Below are positions 17,477 to 26,286 of a DNA stretch of 64,000 nt, piece by piece. How positions within the stretch are numbered: the stretch's first letter is position 1; the number at the start of each line of letters is the position of its first letter. The position numbers and the translations under genes are program-made. Source of the stretch: Streptomyces sp. WAC 01529 (GTDB lineage Bacteria; Actinomycetota; Actinomycetes; Streptomycetales; Streptomycetaceae); NCBI RefSeq assembly GCF_003945545.1, contig NZ_CP029617.1:6351001-6415000 (forward strand), given 5' to 3'. The notes under the pieces are model-generated. The model made no database searches, had not been told where the DNA came from, and saw nothing but the letters and a program-made list of their open reading frames with translations.

Positions 17477-17701
17477 TCAGCCCCACCGGTAGCCGTCCCC
17501 GAAGTTGAGCGTGTGCTCCAGCACGTCCTCCATCGGGTCGTCGATCTGACCGGTGTGGATCAGCGCGACCACGGGCGCGTTGTGCGAGTTCTCGTGCGTC
17601 TCGTCGGCGTGAGCCGTGCCGGAGCACAGCACCGCCGGCGCGGTCGCCACCGCCGTGACGAGCACCCAACGGGACATCGTCTGCACCCAACCGCCGTTCA
17701 C
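17477..17701 (-). CDS. Very small secreted acidic protein, unknown
   Basis: A 74-aa protein from the GTG at 17699-17701, which has a strong AAGGAGG site five bases upstream. An internal ATG nine codons on is possible but has no site. After a short N-terminus comes a signal peptide ending in GTAHA. The mature part (about 42 residues) begins DETHENSHN and is acidic and His-containing, with IDDPMEDVLEHTLNFGDGY. It has no cysteine in the mature part. The family is unknown to me; size and export suggest a surface or extracellular peptide. Confidence 0.7.
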   Translation of the reverse strand: MNGGWVQTMSRWVLVTAVATAPAVLCSGTAHADETHENSHNAPVVALIHTGQIDDPMEDVLEHTLNFGDGYRWG

Positions 17702-17841
17702 AGCAGCCTCCTTGGACCCGGGGCCGCCTGCCGCGGCCCGCTCACCGGGTGTAACCCCGCCGTGCCCGAGAAGTCACCGAAGATCATACGAACGGGTCGT
17801 AGGACGCCCCGTCACCCCTTTGGACCAGGAAGGCAGTTTGT

Positions 17842-18045
17842 ATGCAGCGAAACCGTCGTGTCGTCAGCGCCACCCTGCTGGGCCTCCTCGCCTTAGCTCT
17901 CGCCGTGGGGACCACCCCGGCCTCGGCGGCGGAGCGGAAGCCGCCGAGCCCCATCCCGGTGCCCGCCATCGATACGCTGATCAGCGAAGGGATCACGGTC
18001 GAGGGCCCCCTCATCAACGGGGTGGTCTTTCCTCACCTGCTGTGA
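17842..18045 (+). CDS. Very small secreted protein with a TTA codon
   Basis: A 67-aa protein. The N-terminal QRNRR, hydrophobic core and TPASAA give a clear signal peptide. The mature part is about 37 residues, Pro-rich then Ile/Val/Gly-rich, with no cysteine. Codon 17893-17895 is TTA, so translation should depend on bldA and be tied to development. AGGAAGG lies before the ATG. The 3' end overlaps the end of the convergent truncated phosphatase by 32 bases. Family not recognised; it is not a chaplin by sequence. Confidence 0.7.
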   Translation: MQRNRRVVSATLLGLLALALAVGTTPASAAERKPPSPIPVPAIDTLISEGITVEGPLINGVVFPHLL

Positions 18046-18538
18046 CGTCGGGTGAGTAACCGGGCGGGAAACCGGTCCAGCGCAATTGCACGGGCAGGTG
18101 CCGCATGTCGTTGTAAAAGACCAGCGAGGCGGGCCGCCCCGGCGCGTAACGGATGACGGTCAGCGCGGCGTTGCCGTGGTCGAGCCCGAGCCGCCACCAG
18201 GGGGGAGCGTCGAGGGCGTCCCGGACGAGCCAGCCGATCAGGAAGTTGTGCGTGACGACCAGCTCATGGCGCGGTTCGTCCCCGGGCACCGGCCCGGTGA
18301 ACCGCGCCAGGGCCTCGCGGGCCAGCGCGGTCCCGCCCTCGCGTTCTCCCGCGGGGAACCGCGCCAGGCGCGCAAGCGTGGCATCGGCGCTGTCCGCGGG
18401 CAGTTCCTCCCTGAGCGGCATGTAGGGGATGTAATCCCCCGCGGCCTCCGACCGGCGCACCGGCACGCCGTCCAGCCGCTCCCCGACCAGCCGGGCGGTC
18501 TGCGCGGCCCGGGGGAGCGGCGCCGCGCCGCCGGTCAC
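18014..18538 (-). pseudogene. Histidine phosphatase family protein lacking its N-terminal catalytic RHG segment
   Basis: A 174-aa reading frame starting with GTG at 18536-18538, overlapping the cobN stop (GTGA). It opens with LPRAAQTARLVGERL, a segment normally about 55-65 residues into histidine phosphatases, after the catalytic RHG motif. The second catalytic histidine is present (VVTHNFLIGWLVRD), as are later conserved parts (YNDMRHLP, RWTGFPPG). The RHG loop, whose histidine takes the phosphate, is absent, so the product should be inactive if made. This looks like a 5' deletion that fused the remnant to the end of cobN, though a genuine short form cannot be excluded. Confidence 0.65.
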
Positions 18539-21500
18539 GCCTGGGTGCCCTCGTCCTCCAAGCTGCCCTCGGTCTCCAGATAGGCCTGCCGCAGCGCTTC
18601 GAGCACCGCCGGGTCCGGCTTGGCCCACATGCCGCGGGACTCCGCCTCCAGGAGGCGTTCCGCGATGCCGTGCAGCGCCCAGGGGTTGGCCTCCTGGAGG
18701 AACTGACGGTTCGTCGGGTCCAGTACGTACGTCTCCGTGAGTTTGTCGTACATCCAGTCGGCGACGACGCCCGTCGTGGCGTCGTACCCGAACAAGTAGT
18801 CCACGGTCGCGGCGAGTTCGAAGGCGCCCTTGTAGCCGTGGCGGCGCATCGCCTCGATCCACTTGGGGTTGACCACCCGCGCGCGGAAGACCCGGGAGGT
18901 CTCCTCGACCAGCGTGCGCGTGCGGACCGTCTCGGGGCGCGTCGAGTCCCCGATGTAGGCCTCCGGCGCAGTGCCCCGCAGCGCGCGCACGGTCGCGACC
19001 ATGCCGCCGTGGTACTGGAAGTAGTCGTCGGAGTCCGCGATGTCGTGCTCGCGGGTGTCGGTGTTCTTCGCCGCCACCGCGATGCGCTTGTACGCCGTCT
19101 CCATCTCGGCACGGGCCGGACGGCCTTCGAGCCCGCGGCCGTACGCGTAACCGCCCCACACCGTGTAGACCTCGGCGAGGTCGGCGTCGGTACGCCAGTC
19201 GCGGGAGTCGATGAGCTGGAGCAGACCCGCGCCGTACGTCCCCGGGCGGGAGCCGAAGATGCGGGTGGTGGCCCGGCGCTCGTCGCCGTGCTCGGCCAGG
19301 TCGGCCTGGGCGTGGGCGCGTACGTAGTTCTGGTCGGCGGGCTCGTCGAGCGAGGCGGCGAGGCGCACCGCGTCGTCGAGCAGGCCGATCGTGTGCGGGA
19401 ACGCGTCGCGGAAGAAGCCCGAGATGCGCAGCGTCACATCGATGCGCGGGCGGCCCAACTCCTCGTAGGGGATGGCCTCCAGGCCCGTGACGCGACGCGA
19501 CGCGTCGTCCCAGACGGGGCGGATGCCGAGCAGCGCCATGGCCTCGGCGACGTCGTCGCCCGCCGTGCGCATCGCGCTCGTGCCCCACAGCGACAGGCCC
19601 ACGGAGGTGGGGTAGTCGCCGTTGTCGTTCTTGTACCGCTCGATGAGCGAGTCGGCGAGGGCCTCGCCGGTCTCCCACGCGAGGCGGGAGGGGACGGCCT
19701 TGGGGTCGACCGAGTAGAAGTTGCGGCCGGTCGGCAGGACGTTGACGAGACCGCGCAGCGGGGAGCCGGAGGGGCCCGCCGGAACGAAGCGGCCTTCCAG
19801 CGCCCGTACGGCGTTGTCCAGTTCGGCCGTGGTGCCCTCCAGGCGCGGCACCACCTCGCGGGCCGCGAACTCCAGGATGGCGGCGACCTGTTCGCCCTGG
19901 TCACGGGGGACGGCGGCGAGATCCCAGTCGGCGTCGTCCATCGCCTGGACCAGCGCGCGCGCCTTCTCCTCGGCCTCGTCGGCGCTCACGCGCGTCGCCG
20001 CGGACTCATCGAGGCCAAGGGCCTCGCGCAGACCGGGCAGGGCGGAGGTGCCGCCCCAGATCTGGCGGGCGCGCAGGATCGCGAGGACGAGGTTGACGCG
20101 GTCGCCGCCCGCCGGGGCGGTGCCGAGCACATGCAGACCGTCGCGGATCTGCATGTCCTTGATCTCGCAGAGCCAGCCGTCGACGTGCAGCAGGAAGTCG
20201 TCGAAGCCGTCGTCGTCCGGACGGTCCTCCAGGCCCAGGTCGTGGTCGAGCTTCGCGGCCTGGATGAGCGTCCAGATCTGCGCGCGGATCGCGGGCAGCT
20301 TCGCCGGGTCCATCGAGCTGATCTGCGCGTACTCGTCGAGGAGCTGCTCCAGGCGCGCGATGTCGCCGTAGGAGTCGGCGCGGGCCATCGGCGGCACGAG
20401 GTGGTCGATGAGCGTGGCGTGCACGCGGCGCTTGGCCTGGGTGCCCTCGCCCGGGTCGTTGACCAGGAACGGGTAGATGAGCGGGAGGTCGCCGAGCGCG
20501 GCGTCCGGGCCGCAGGCCGCCGAGAGGCCCGCGTTCTTGCCGGGCAGCCACTCCAGGTTGCCGTGCTTGCCGAGGTGGACCATCGCGTCCGCGCCGAAAC
20601 CGCCCTCGTCCGTGGAGGACGCGATCCAGCGGTACGCCGCCAAGTAGTGGTGCGAGGGCGGCAGATCGGGGTCGTGGTAGATCGCGATGGGGTTCTCGCC
20701 GAAGCCGCGCGGCGGCTGGATGAGGATGAGCAGGTTGCCGCGGCGCAGGGCGGCCAGCACGATGTCGCCCTCCGGGTCGCCGCCGTTGCCCACCCGCGAG
20801 CGGTCCAGGAACATCTCGCCGGGCGGCGGCCCCCAGTGCCGCTCCACCGCATCCCGCAGCTCCTGGGGCAGCGTCGCGTACCACCGCTTGTAGGCGGCGG
20901 CCGGGATGCGGACGGGGTTGGCGGCCAGCTGCTCCTCGGTGAGCCACTCCTGGTCGTGGCCGCCCGCGTCGATCAGCGCGCGGATCAGCTCGTCGCCGTC
21001 ACCGGAGACGAGGCCCGGGATCTCCTCGGAGGGGCCGAAGTCGTAGCCCTCGCCGATGAGCCTGCGAAGGAGCGCCACGGCGGACGCGGGGGTGTCGAGG
21101 CCGACCGCGTTGCCGATCCGCGAGTGCTTGGTCGGGTACGCGGAGAGCACCAGCGCGAGGCGCTTGTCGGCGGCCGGGATGTGCTTCAGACGCGCGTGGC
21201 GTACGGCGATACCGGCGACCCGGGCCGCGCGCTCGGCGTCGGCGACGTACGCCGGGAGCCCGTCCTCATCGATCTCCTTGAAGGAGAACGGCACGGTGAT
21301 GAGCCGCCCGTCGAACTCGGGCACCGCGATCTGGCTCGCGGCGTCCAGCGGCGAGACGCCCTCGTCGTTCTCCTCCCAGGCCGAGCGCGACCCGGTCAGG
21401 CAGAGCGCCTGGAGGATCGGCACGTCGAGACCGGTCAGCGCGCCCGCGTCCCACGACTCGTCGTCACCGCCCGCGGAGGCCTCGGCGGGCTTGGTGCCGC

Positions 21501-22149
21501 CCGCGGCGAGGACGGTGGTCACGATGGCGTCGGCGGGGCGCAGCGCGTCGATCAACTCGGGCTCGGGGGCGCGCAGCGAGGCCACGTACAGCGGCATCGG
21601 GCGGGCGCCCGCGTCCTCGATGGCGCGGCACAGGTCGTCGATGAACGCGGTGTTGCCGCTCATGTGGTGGGCGCGGTAGTAGAGCACCGCGACCGTGGGG
21701 CCCTCGATGTCGCGCGCGGTGCGCTCCAGCGGACCCCAGGACGGGGCGGGCGCCGGCGGGTCGAAGCCGTGGCCGGTGAGCAGCACGGTGTCGGAGAGGA
21801 AGCGGGCGAGCTGCTCCAGGTTGGCGGGGCCGCCGTGCGCGAGGTAGGCGTGCGCCTCGGCGGCGATGCCGACGGGCACGGTCGAGGAGGCCATGAGCTG
21901 GGCGTCGGGCGCCTGTTCACCGGTGAGCACGACCACCGGCAGACCGCTGGCGGTGAGCTGGTCGAGGCCGTCCTGCCAGGCGCGTACGCCACCGAGGAGG
22001 CGTACGACGACGAGGTCGGCGCCCTCCAGCAGGGAGGGCAGCTCGGCGAGGTCCAGACGGGACGGGTTGGCGAACCGGTAGTCGACCGGACCCCCCGCCG
22101 CGCGGGCGCTGAGCAGGTCGGTGTCGGAGGTCGACAGCAGCAGAAGCAT
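18535..22149 (-). CDS. cobN: Cobaltochelatase subunit CobN
   Basis: A 1204-aa large subunit of the ATP-dependent cobaltochelatase that inserts cobalt into hydrogenobyrinate a,c-diamide in the aerobic cobalamin pathway. Length fits CobN. Recognisable stretches include SAYPTKHSRIGNAVGLDTPAS, HLGKHGNLEWLPGKNAGLS and ADWMYDKLTETYVLD. The ATG lies about 40 bases after the B12 box of a cobalamin riboswitch, with GAGGAAGG between, so cobalamin should repress it. Its partner subunits (CobS/CobT or ChlI/ChlD type) are not in the window. It is convergent with nothing; its stop overlaps the truncated phosphatase frame. Confidence 0.95.
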   Translation of the reverse strand: MLLLLSTSDTDLLSARAAGGPVDYRFANPSRLDLAELPSLLEGADLVVVRLLGGVRAWQDGLDQLTASGLPVVVLTGEQAPDAQLMASSTVPVGIAAEAHAYLAHGGPANLEQLARFLSDTVLLTGHGFDPPAPAPSWGPLERTARDIEGPTVAVLYYRAHHMSGNTAFIDDLCRAIEDAGARPMPLYVASLRAPEPELIDALRPADAIVTTVLAAGGTKPAEASAGGDDESWDAGALTGLDVPILQALCLTGSRSAWEENDEGVSPLDAASQIAVPEFDGRLITVPFSFKEIDEDGLPAYVADAERAARVAGIAVRHARLKHIPAADKRLALVLSAYPTKHSRIGNAVGLDTPASAVALLRRLIGEGYDFGPSEEIPGLVSGDGDELIRALIDAGGHDQEWLTEEQLAANPVRIPAAAYKRWYATLPQELRDAVERHWGPPPGEMFLDRSRVGNGGDPEGDIVLAALRRGNLLILIQPPRGFGENPIAIYHDPDLPPSHHYLAAYRWIASSTDEGGFGADAMVHLGKHGNLEWLPGKNAGLSAACGPDAALGDLPLIYPFLVNDPGEGTQAKRRVHATLIDHLVPPMARADSYGDIARLEQLLDEYAQISSMDPAKLPAIRAQIWTLIQAAKLDHDLGLEDRPDDDGFDDFLLHVDGWLCEIKDMQIRDGLHVLGTAPAGGDRVNLVLAILRARQIWGGTSALPGLREALGLDESAATRVSADEAEEKARALVQAMDDADWDLAAVPRDQGEQVAAILEFAAREVVPRLEGTTAELDNAVRALEGRFVPAGPSGSPLRGLVNVLPTGRNFYSVDPKAVPSRLAWETGEALADSLIERYKNDNGDYPTSVGLSLWGTSAMRTAGDDVAEAMALLGIRPVWDDASRRVTGLEAIPYEELGRPRIDVTLRISGFFRDAFPHTIGLLDDAVRLAASLDEPADQNYVRAHAQADLAEHGDERRATTRIFGSRPGTYGAGLLQLIDSRDWRTDADLAEVYTVWGGYAYGRGLEGRPARAEMETAYKRIAVAAKNTDTREHDIADSDDYFQYHGGMVATVRALRGTAPEAYIGDSTRPETVRTRTLVEETSRVFRARVVNPKWIEAMRRHGYKGAFELAATVDYLFGYDATTGVVADWMYDKLTETYVLDPTNRQFLQEANPWALHGIAERLLEAESRGMWAKPDPAVLEALRQAYLETEGSLEDEGTQA

Positions 22150-22189
22150 GCGTGCGCAGGCCTTCCTCGGGGTGTCCGCGCCCCGGGTG

Positions 22190-22345
22190 GTCGTATGGAC
22201 GGCAGGAGTTCCTGGCTCGCCCCACCTCGGTGGGGTTCACAGTGGCGGGACCGCGCCGGATTCGCACCGGGCTTCCTCCCTCGGGTCCTGGTGGACCCAC
22301 GCCGTCGCTGGCGTCGGCGAACCTGGCGGCCCGCCGCCTGCATAG
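22190..22345 (-). promoter_or_regulatory. Cobalamin (AdoCbl) riboswitch upstream of cobN
   Basis: Read on the minus strand, the conserved landmarks appear in order: CCGGTGCGAATCCGG (22270-22256), GCCACTGTGA (22246-22237), and the B12 box AGCCAGGAACTCCTGCC (22217-22201), with a GGGTCCACCAGGACCC stem upstream. The cobN ATG follows at 22149, close enough for the folded RNA to hide the ribosome site, so control of translation is likely. A GGGGC...CCCC helix around 22170 may be part of the switch. The divergent cobG is not controlled by it. Confidence 0.93.
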
Positions 22346-22420
22346 TAAGTCCTGCCCACCGGTCGCGCGGCGGCCACCTGCCAGGACGGCTCGTCTCGGG
22401 AGGCGACCGCCCGGATCCGC

Positions 22421-23848
22421 GTGGGTATGCTCGCCGCCATGCCGCCCAGCCGAGCAACTTCCACACAACAGGGCGAATCCCCCATACGTGACCGGATACG
22501 CGACCGGGGTGACGCCTGCCCCGGCGCCCTCCGCCTGCACCGCGCCGACGACGGCGCGCTGGCCCGACTCCGCCTGCCCGCAGGCCTCTTGACGTCCCGT
22601 CAGGTGATCGTCCTGGCCGACGCGGCGGAGCGTCTCGCGGACGGCAACCTCAGCGTCACCTCGCGCGGCAACGTCGAGCTGCGCGGCCTCGGCGAGAACT
22701 GCGGCGCGGAACTCTCCGGGCTGCTCGCGGAGGCGGGCCTGCTGCCCTCCGCACGCCACGAGCGGGTCCGGAACATCGTGGCGTCCCCCCTGGCCGGCCT
22801 CGACGGAACCGGCCACGCGGACGTGCAGTTGTGGGCCCGTGAGCTGGACGGACTCCTGTGCGCGGAGGACTGGACGACGGCACTTTCCGGCCGCTTCCTC
22901 TTCGCCCTGGACGACGGCCGCGGGGATGTGGCCGGGCTCGGCGGCGATGTGACCTTGATCGCAGAATCGGGGGAGACGCCGGAGGCCGACGGGGCGCCTG
23001 GGACGGGCGAGGTGGTCGGCTCGGGCGGTACGGCGGTCGTACGTATCGGGAGCCGTGCCTTCCGGGTGGCCGGTCGCGACGCCCCGCGCGCCGCCCTCGC
23101 CGCGGCCGGGGCTTTCCTCGCGGCCGCGCGTGAGGCGGGCAACGGGGCGTGGCGCGTACGGGAGCTGCCTGATGGGCAGAGCGTGGATCTGGCGGGGGCG
23201 TTCGCGAAGGCGGACGTGCCGGCTGCGCCTGCCTCGGCGGACGCGCTGCTTGCCGCGAGGGATGCCCCGTCGGCCCCGTCGGCCCCCTCGGCCCCGCCCG
23301 CCCCGGGCGTGATCGGCCGGGCGGTCGTGGTTTGTGCCCCCCTCGGGCGCGTGACCGCCGCCCAGTTGCGGGCCCTGCTCCCCGCCCCCGCCGACGAACT
23401 CCGGGTCACCCCGTGGCGCGGCTTCGTGATCCCGGGCTTCCGGGACGGCGCGGCGGCACGCGAGCGGCTGGGCGCGCTGGCCGACGCCGGATTCCTCACC
23501 GACCCCCGCTCACCCTGGCTCGGCGTCGGCGCCTGCACCGGGCGCCCCGGCTGCGCCAAGTCCCTCGCCGATGTCCGCGCGGACGCCGTCCCCGGCGCCG
23601 GGGGCCTGCCCGTCCACTGGTCCGGCTGCGAGCGCCGCTGCGGACACCCGCACGGCGACTGGGTCGACGTCACGGCCACCGCGGACGGCCGGTACGAGGT
23701 GACCGTGCACACCGGCGGCACGGCGGCGCCCGTCAGCGGCCGGACGCTGACCGAGGCGGTCACCACGGCACGTACGACATCCGCCCCCACCGCATCCATC
23801 ACACCCACCGCACCCCAGACATCCACCACACCAACGGCCACGAGATGA
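22421..23848 (+). CDS. cobG: Precorrin-3B synthase CobG
   Basis: Catalyses oxygen-dependent ring contraction preparation (precorrin-3A to precorrin-3B) with a 4Fe-4S cluster, the defining step of the aerobic pathway. It belongs to the nitrite/sulfite reductase half-domain family: LSVTSRGNVELRGL near the N-terminus, and the C-terminal cysteine set in ACTGRPGCAKS and HWSGCERRCGHPHGD. A variable Ala/Pro linker separates the two halves. At 475 aa it is somewhat longer than usual because of a Thr/Pro-rich tail. The start is uncertain: GTG 22421, ATG 22427 or ATG 22439, none with an ideal ribosome site. Its stop overlaps the cobH start (ATGA). Confidence 0.9.
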   Translation: MGMLAAMPPSRATSTQQGESPIRDRIRDRGDACPGALRLHRADDGALARLRLPAGLLTSRQVIVLADAAERLADGNLSVTSRGNVELRGLGENCGAELSGLLAEAGLLPSARHERVRNIVASPLAGLDGTGHADVQLWARELDGLLCAEDWTTALSGRFLFALDDGRGDVAGLGGDVTLIAESGETPEADGAPGTGEVVGSGGTAVVRIGSRAFRVAGRDAPRAALAAAGAFLAAAREAGNGAWRVRELPDGQSVDLAGAFAKADVPAAPASADALLAARDAPSAPSAPSAPPAPGVIGRAVVVCAPLGRVTAAQLRALLPAPADELRVTPWRGFVIPGFRDGAAARERLGALADAGFLTDPRSPWLGVGACTGRPGCAKSLADVRADAVPGAGGLPVHWSGCERRCGHPHGDWVDVTATADGRYEVTVHTGGTAAPVSGRTLTEAVTTARTTSAPTASITPTAPQTSTTPTATR

Positions 23849-24486
23849 GCGAGAGCACAGTGTTCGACTACGAGAAGGACGGCGCGGCGATCTATCGCGA
23901 GTCCTTTGCCACCATCCGCGCGGAGGCGGACCTCTCCGGTCTGCCCGCCGACGTCGGCCAGGTCGCGGTACGGATGATCCACGCCTGCGGGATGGTCGAC
24001 CTCGTCCGCGATCTCGCCTTCAGCCCGCGCGTGGTGGCCGACGCCCGCAAGGCGCTGCGCGACGGCGCGCCGATCCTGTGCGACGCGAACATGGTCGCAA
24101 GCGGCGTCACCCGCAAGCGGCTCCCCGCCGACAACGACGTGATCTGCACCCTCGCCGACCCGTCCGTCCCGGACCTCGCCGCGCAGCTCGGCACGACCCG
24201 CAGCGCCGCCGCCATGGAGCTGTGGCGCGACCGCCTCGAAGGCTCCGTCGTCGCCATCGGCAACGCCCCCACCGCGCTCTTCCACCTCCTGGAGATGATC
24301 GAGGCGGGCGCCCCGCGCCCCGCCGCGGTCCTCGGCATCCCCGTCGGCTTCGTCGGCGCCGCCGAGTCCAAGGACGCGCTCACCGCGCACCACCTCGGCC
24401 TGGAGTACCTGGTCGTACGCGGCCGCCGTGGCGGCAGCGCCATGGCCGCCGCCGCGATCAACGCGATTGCGAGCGAGGCGGAGTGA
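23845..24486 (+). CDS. cobH: Precorrin-8X methylmutase CobH
   Basis: A 213-aa enzyme moving a methyl group from C11 to C12 of precorrin-8x to form hydrogenobyrinate. The family signature is clear: RMIHACGMVDLV (with the catalytic histidine), ILCDANMVASGVTR, AIGNAPTALF and GIPVGFVGAAESK. Length is normal. It overlaps both neighbours by four bases (ATGA and GTGA), so cobG-cobH-cobIJ should be translated as a coupled unit. Confidence 0.95.
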   Translation: MSESTVFDYEKDGAAIYRESFATIRAEADLSGLPADVGQVAVRMIHACGMVDLVRDLAFSPRVVADARKALRDGAPILCDANMVASGVTRKRLPADNDVICTLADPSVPDLAAQLGTTRSAAAMELWRDRLEGSVVAIGNAPTALFHLLEMIEAGAPRPAAVLGIPVGFVGAAESKDALTAHHLGLEYLVVRGRRGGSAMAAAAINAIASEAE

Positions 24487-26012
24487 ACACCGAGACCACC
24501 ACCGCCGGGAAGCTGTACGGGGTCGGCCTCGGCCCCGGCGACCCCTCCCTGATGACCGTGCGGGCCGTCGAGGTCATCGCCGCCGCCGACGTGGTCGCGT
24601 ACCACTCGGCGCGGCACGGCCGCTCCATCGCCCGCTCGATCGCCGCGAAGCACCTGCGCGCCGACCACATCGAGGAAGCGCTGGTCTACCCCGTCACCAC
24701 GGAGACCACCGACCACCCCGGCGGCTACCGCGGCGCCCTCGACGACTTCTACGAGCAGGCCGCGGCCCGCCTCGCCGCGCACCTCGACGCCGGGCGCGTG
24801 GTCGCCGTTCTCGCCGAGGGCGACCCGCTCTTCTACGGCTCCTACCAGCACATGCACAAGCGGCTCGCCCACCGCTACGAGACCGAGGTCATCCCCGGGG
24901 TGACCTCGGTGAGCGCCGCCGCCGCCCGCCTCGGCGAACCCCTCGTGGAGGCCGAGGAGGTCCTGACCATCCTGCCGGGCACCCTCCCCGAGGAGGAGCT
25001 GGCCGCGCGCCTCGCGGCGACGGACTCCGCGGTCGTGATGAAGCTCGGCCGTACGTTCGGCAAGGTGCGCGGCGCCCTGGAGCGTGCGGGGCGCCTGGAC
25101 GAGGCACGGTATGTGGAGCGCGCCACCATGGACGGCGAGCGCACCGGCCGACTGGCCGACGTGGACCCGGAGTCGGTGCCGTACTTCTCGGTGGCGGTAC
25201 TCCCGAGCCGGGTGGCGCCGCTGACCGGCGGCCCCGCGCCCGAGCCCGCCCCGGCCGCCCGTGGCGAGGTCGTCGTGGTCGGCACCGGCCCCGCCGGGCC
25301 CCTCTGGCTGACCCCCGAGACGCGCGGCGCGCTCGCCGCCGCCGACGACCTGGTCGGCTACACCACGTACGTCGACCGCGTACCGCACCGCCCCGGTCAG
25401 CGGCGGCACGGCTCCGACAACCGCGTGGAGTCCGAGCGCGCCGAGTTCGCCCTGGAGCTCGCCCGGCGCGGGCGGCGCGTGGCGGTCGTCTCGGGCGGCG
25501 ACCCCGGCGTCTTCGCGATGGCCACGGCGGTCCTGGAGGCGGCCGCGCAGGACGCGTACGCGGATGTCCCGGTCCGGGTGCTCCCGGGGGTGACCGCGGC
25601 CAACGCGGCCGCCGCCCGCGCGGGCGCCCCCCTCGGCCACGACTACGCCACCATCTCCCTCTCCGACCGGCTCAAGCCGTGGGAGGTCATCGCGGAGCGA
25701 CTGGCGGCGGCGGCCTCGGCGGACCTCGTCCTCGCCCTCTACAACCCCGGCTCGCGCAGCCGCACCTGGCAGGTGGGCAAGGCGCGGGAACTCCTCCTGG
25801 AGCACCGGGCGCCGGATACGCCGGTCGTCCTCGGGCGGGATGTCGGAGGCCCGGAGGAGTCCGTACGGGTGGTGCGCCTCGGCGACCTCGATCCGGCCGA
25901 GGTCGACATGCGGACGCTGCTGATCGTCGGCTCCTCACAGACCCGGTGGACCCGGCGCGGCGCGGGCGACGAGATCGTCTGGACGCCGCGGAGGTATCCG
26001 GAGGGCGGCTGA
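24483..26012 (+). CDS. cobIJ: CobI-CobJ fusion: precorrin-2 C20- and precorrin-3B C17-methyltransferase
   Basis: A 509-aa fusion of two SAM-dependent methyltransferases of the uroporphyrinogen-methylase family. The first half (about 1-250) is CobI: LYGVGLGPGDPSLMTVRA and LAEGDPLFYGSY. The second half (about 260-500) is CobJ: VVGTGPAGPLWLTPE, VVSGGDPGVFAMA and LALYNPGSRSRTWQ. The fusion is common in actinomycetes and passes intermediates through three steps with CobG between. GTG start, coupled to cobH. After its stop comes a cluster of intergenic repeats. Confidence 0.95.
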   Translation: MNTETTTAGKLYGVGLGPGDPSLMTVRAVEVIAAADVVAYHSARHGRSIARSIAAKHLRADHIEEALVYPVTTETTDHPGGYRGALDDFYEQAAARLAAHLDAGRVVAVLAEGDPLFYGSYQHMHKRLAHRYETEVIPGVTSVSAAAARLGEPLVEAEEVLTILPGTLPEEELAARLAATDSAVVMKLGRTFGKVRGALERAGRLDEARYVERATMDGERTGRLADVDPESVPYFSVAVLPSRVAPLTGGPAPEPAPAARGEVVVVGTGPAGPLWLTPETRGALAAADDLVGYTTYVDRVPHRPGQRRHGSDNRVESERAEFALELARRGRRVAVVSGGDPGVFAMATAVLEAAAQDAYADVPVRVLPGVTAANAAAARAGAPLGHDYATISLSDRLKPWEVIAERLAAAASADLVLALYNPGSRSRTWQVGKARELLLEHRAPDTPVVLGRDVGGPEESVRVVRLGDLDPAEVDMRTLLIVGSSQTRWTRRGAGDEIVWTPRRYPEGG

Positions 26013-26022
26013 GTGTTCCCTG

Positions 26023-26286
26023 CGGGTGGGTGGGGGCCGGTCGCGCAGTTCCCCGCGCCCCTTCGGGGGCGCGCCCCCGGGTCGTCACTCACCCGCGGGT
26101 GGGTGGGGGCTTGGCGCGCCGTTCCCCGCGCCCCTGACGGGGCGCCCCCCCGGGTCGTGATTCACCTGCGGGTGGGTGGGGGCTTGGCGCGCCGTTCCTC
26201 GCGCCCCTTCAGGGGCGCCTCGGCTTCGGGGCGCCCCGTAGGGGCGCGGGGAACTGCGCGGCCAGCCCCCACCCACCCGCAGGTCA
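26023..26286. repeat. Cluster of four GC-rich Streptomyces-type intergenic repeats
   Basis: Three direct imperfect copies, each opening GCGGGTGGGTGGGGGC and containing CCGCGCCCC with a short hairpin (starts near 26030, 26094 and 26168), are followed by one inverted copy (about 26231-26285) ending CCCCCACCCACCCGC. The inverted copy can pair with any of the direct ones to make a long stem. It fills the gap between convergent cobIJ and cobK and may act as a terminator. I recall this motif as abundant between genes in Streptomyces. Confidence 0.8.

Noticed and set aside
18670..22491. A 1273-codon open frame on the plus strand opposite cobN, and similar long frames opposite other genes (for example 7828-9699, 40992-43172, 54738-58421)
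   Set aside because: Long antisense frames are expected at very high G+C because stop codons are rare. Their translations are Arg/Gly/Ala/Val-rich without domains, while the opposite strand encodes recognisable families.
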